DNA of 64,000 nt, from positions 5,766,001 to 5,830,000 of the forward strand of contig NC_084721.1 of assembly GCF_033807575.1 (NCBI RefSeq), written 5' to 3'. The notes beneath the pieces were generated by a model. The model had not been told where the DNA came from. It did no database searches and saw only the letters and a program-made list of their open reading frames with translations. Position numbers and translations under genes: made by a program. Positions 63,921-64,000 of this stretch are shown here, one piece after another; position 1 is the stretch's first letter; every line of letters begins with the position of its first letter. This stretch comes from Cydia pomonella (lineage: Eukaryota; Arthropoda; Insecta; Lepidoptera; Tortricidae).

Positions 63921-64000
63921 ATTCAGACTATTTGGTCCTGTTCTGCTCAGTACTACATGCCCCTTTGATGTTAAGTTCCTCGAGAATAGATGCATTTTTA

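Larger units (their letters stand above)
60132..64000. other. 3' UTR and intergenic region downstream of the INO80D-like gene
   Basis: After the stop there is an AT-rich 3' UTR with a candidate signal at 60651, a short tandem repeat (60731-60855), a hairpin element (61655-61815), a two-copy repeat (62760-62880), a SINE (63082-63353) and a large hairpin element (63360-63655). The last 300 bases look like a LINE 3' end. No gene is supported here; 60860-61650 and 61820-62750 show nothing further. Confidence 0.5.

Noticed and set aside
63642..63968. 108-aa plus-strand frame as a gene
   Set aside because: It overlaps the end of a hairpin element and a sequence that looks like a LINE 3' end on the other strand; no domain recognised.

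Overview
The window looks like nuclear DNA from a moth or butterfly (Lepidoptera). It is AT-rich and intron-rich, with GT-AG splice sites. It is also full of short non-autonomous elements typical of lepidopteran genomes: tRNA-derived SINEs, hairpin MITEs, and LINE 3' ends of the 'ACGTCGGTGGCAAACAAGCA' and 'CCCACTGCTGGGCACAGGCC' types. There is no bacterial or viral gene organisation, no CRISPR array and no convincing functional tRNA or rRNA gene.

Four protein-coding genes can be assembled exon by exon in consistent reading phase. They form two divergent pairs. Pair 1 is a PIGH-like gene (GPI-GlcNAc transferase subunit, minus, 9042 to 6877) and CFAP36 (BART-like cilium protein that is a partner of ARL3, plus, 9732 to 12696), with 689 bp between the start codons. 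Pair 2 is PPP4R3/SMEK/falafel (regulatory subunit 3 of protein phosphatase 4, minus, 36905 to 23162) and an INO80D-like gene carrying a C3Hc3H zinc domain (plus, 38610 to 60131), with about 1.7 kb between the start codons. The genes have unrelated housekeeping, ciliary and chromatin roles; no joint pathway is implied beyond possible shared bidirectional promoters.

Layout: 1-6876 is intergenic and repeat-rich. 6877-12696 holds gene pair 1. 12697-23161 is intergenic and packed with hairpin MITEs. 23162-36905 is PPP4R3. 36906-38609 is the divergent promoter region. 38610-60131 is the INO80D-like gene, with an antisense 5'-truncated LINE in its second intron. 60132-64000 is intergenic with more MITEs and a SINE.

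The most unusual structure is a set of tandem duplications anchored on exon ends in the second gene pair. PPP4R3 exon 7 is followed by eight apparently identical 162-bp copies of its 3' part plus splice donor. Exon 8 of the same gene has two decayed copies with a period of about 197 bp. In the INO80D-like gene, exon 3, the zinc-domain exon 6 and the donor end of exon 7 have each been tandemly duplicated, and intron 8 holds a 254-bp triplicate with a coding-like substitution pattern. In most of these cases the repeated unit includes the 5' splice site. All models are read from sequence alone; no transcript data were available.
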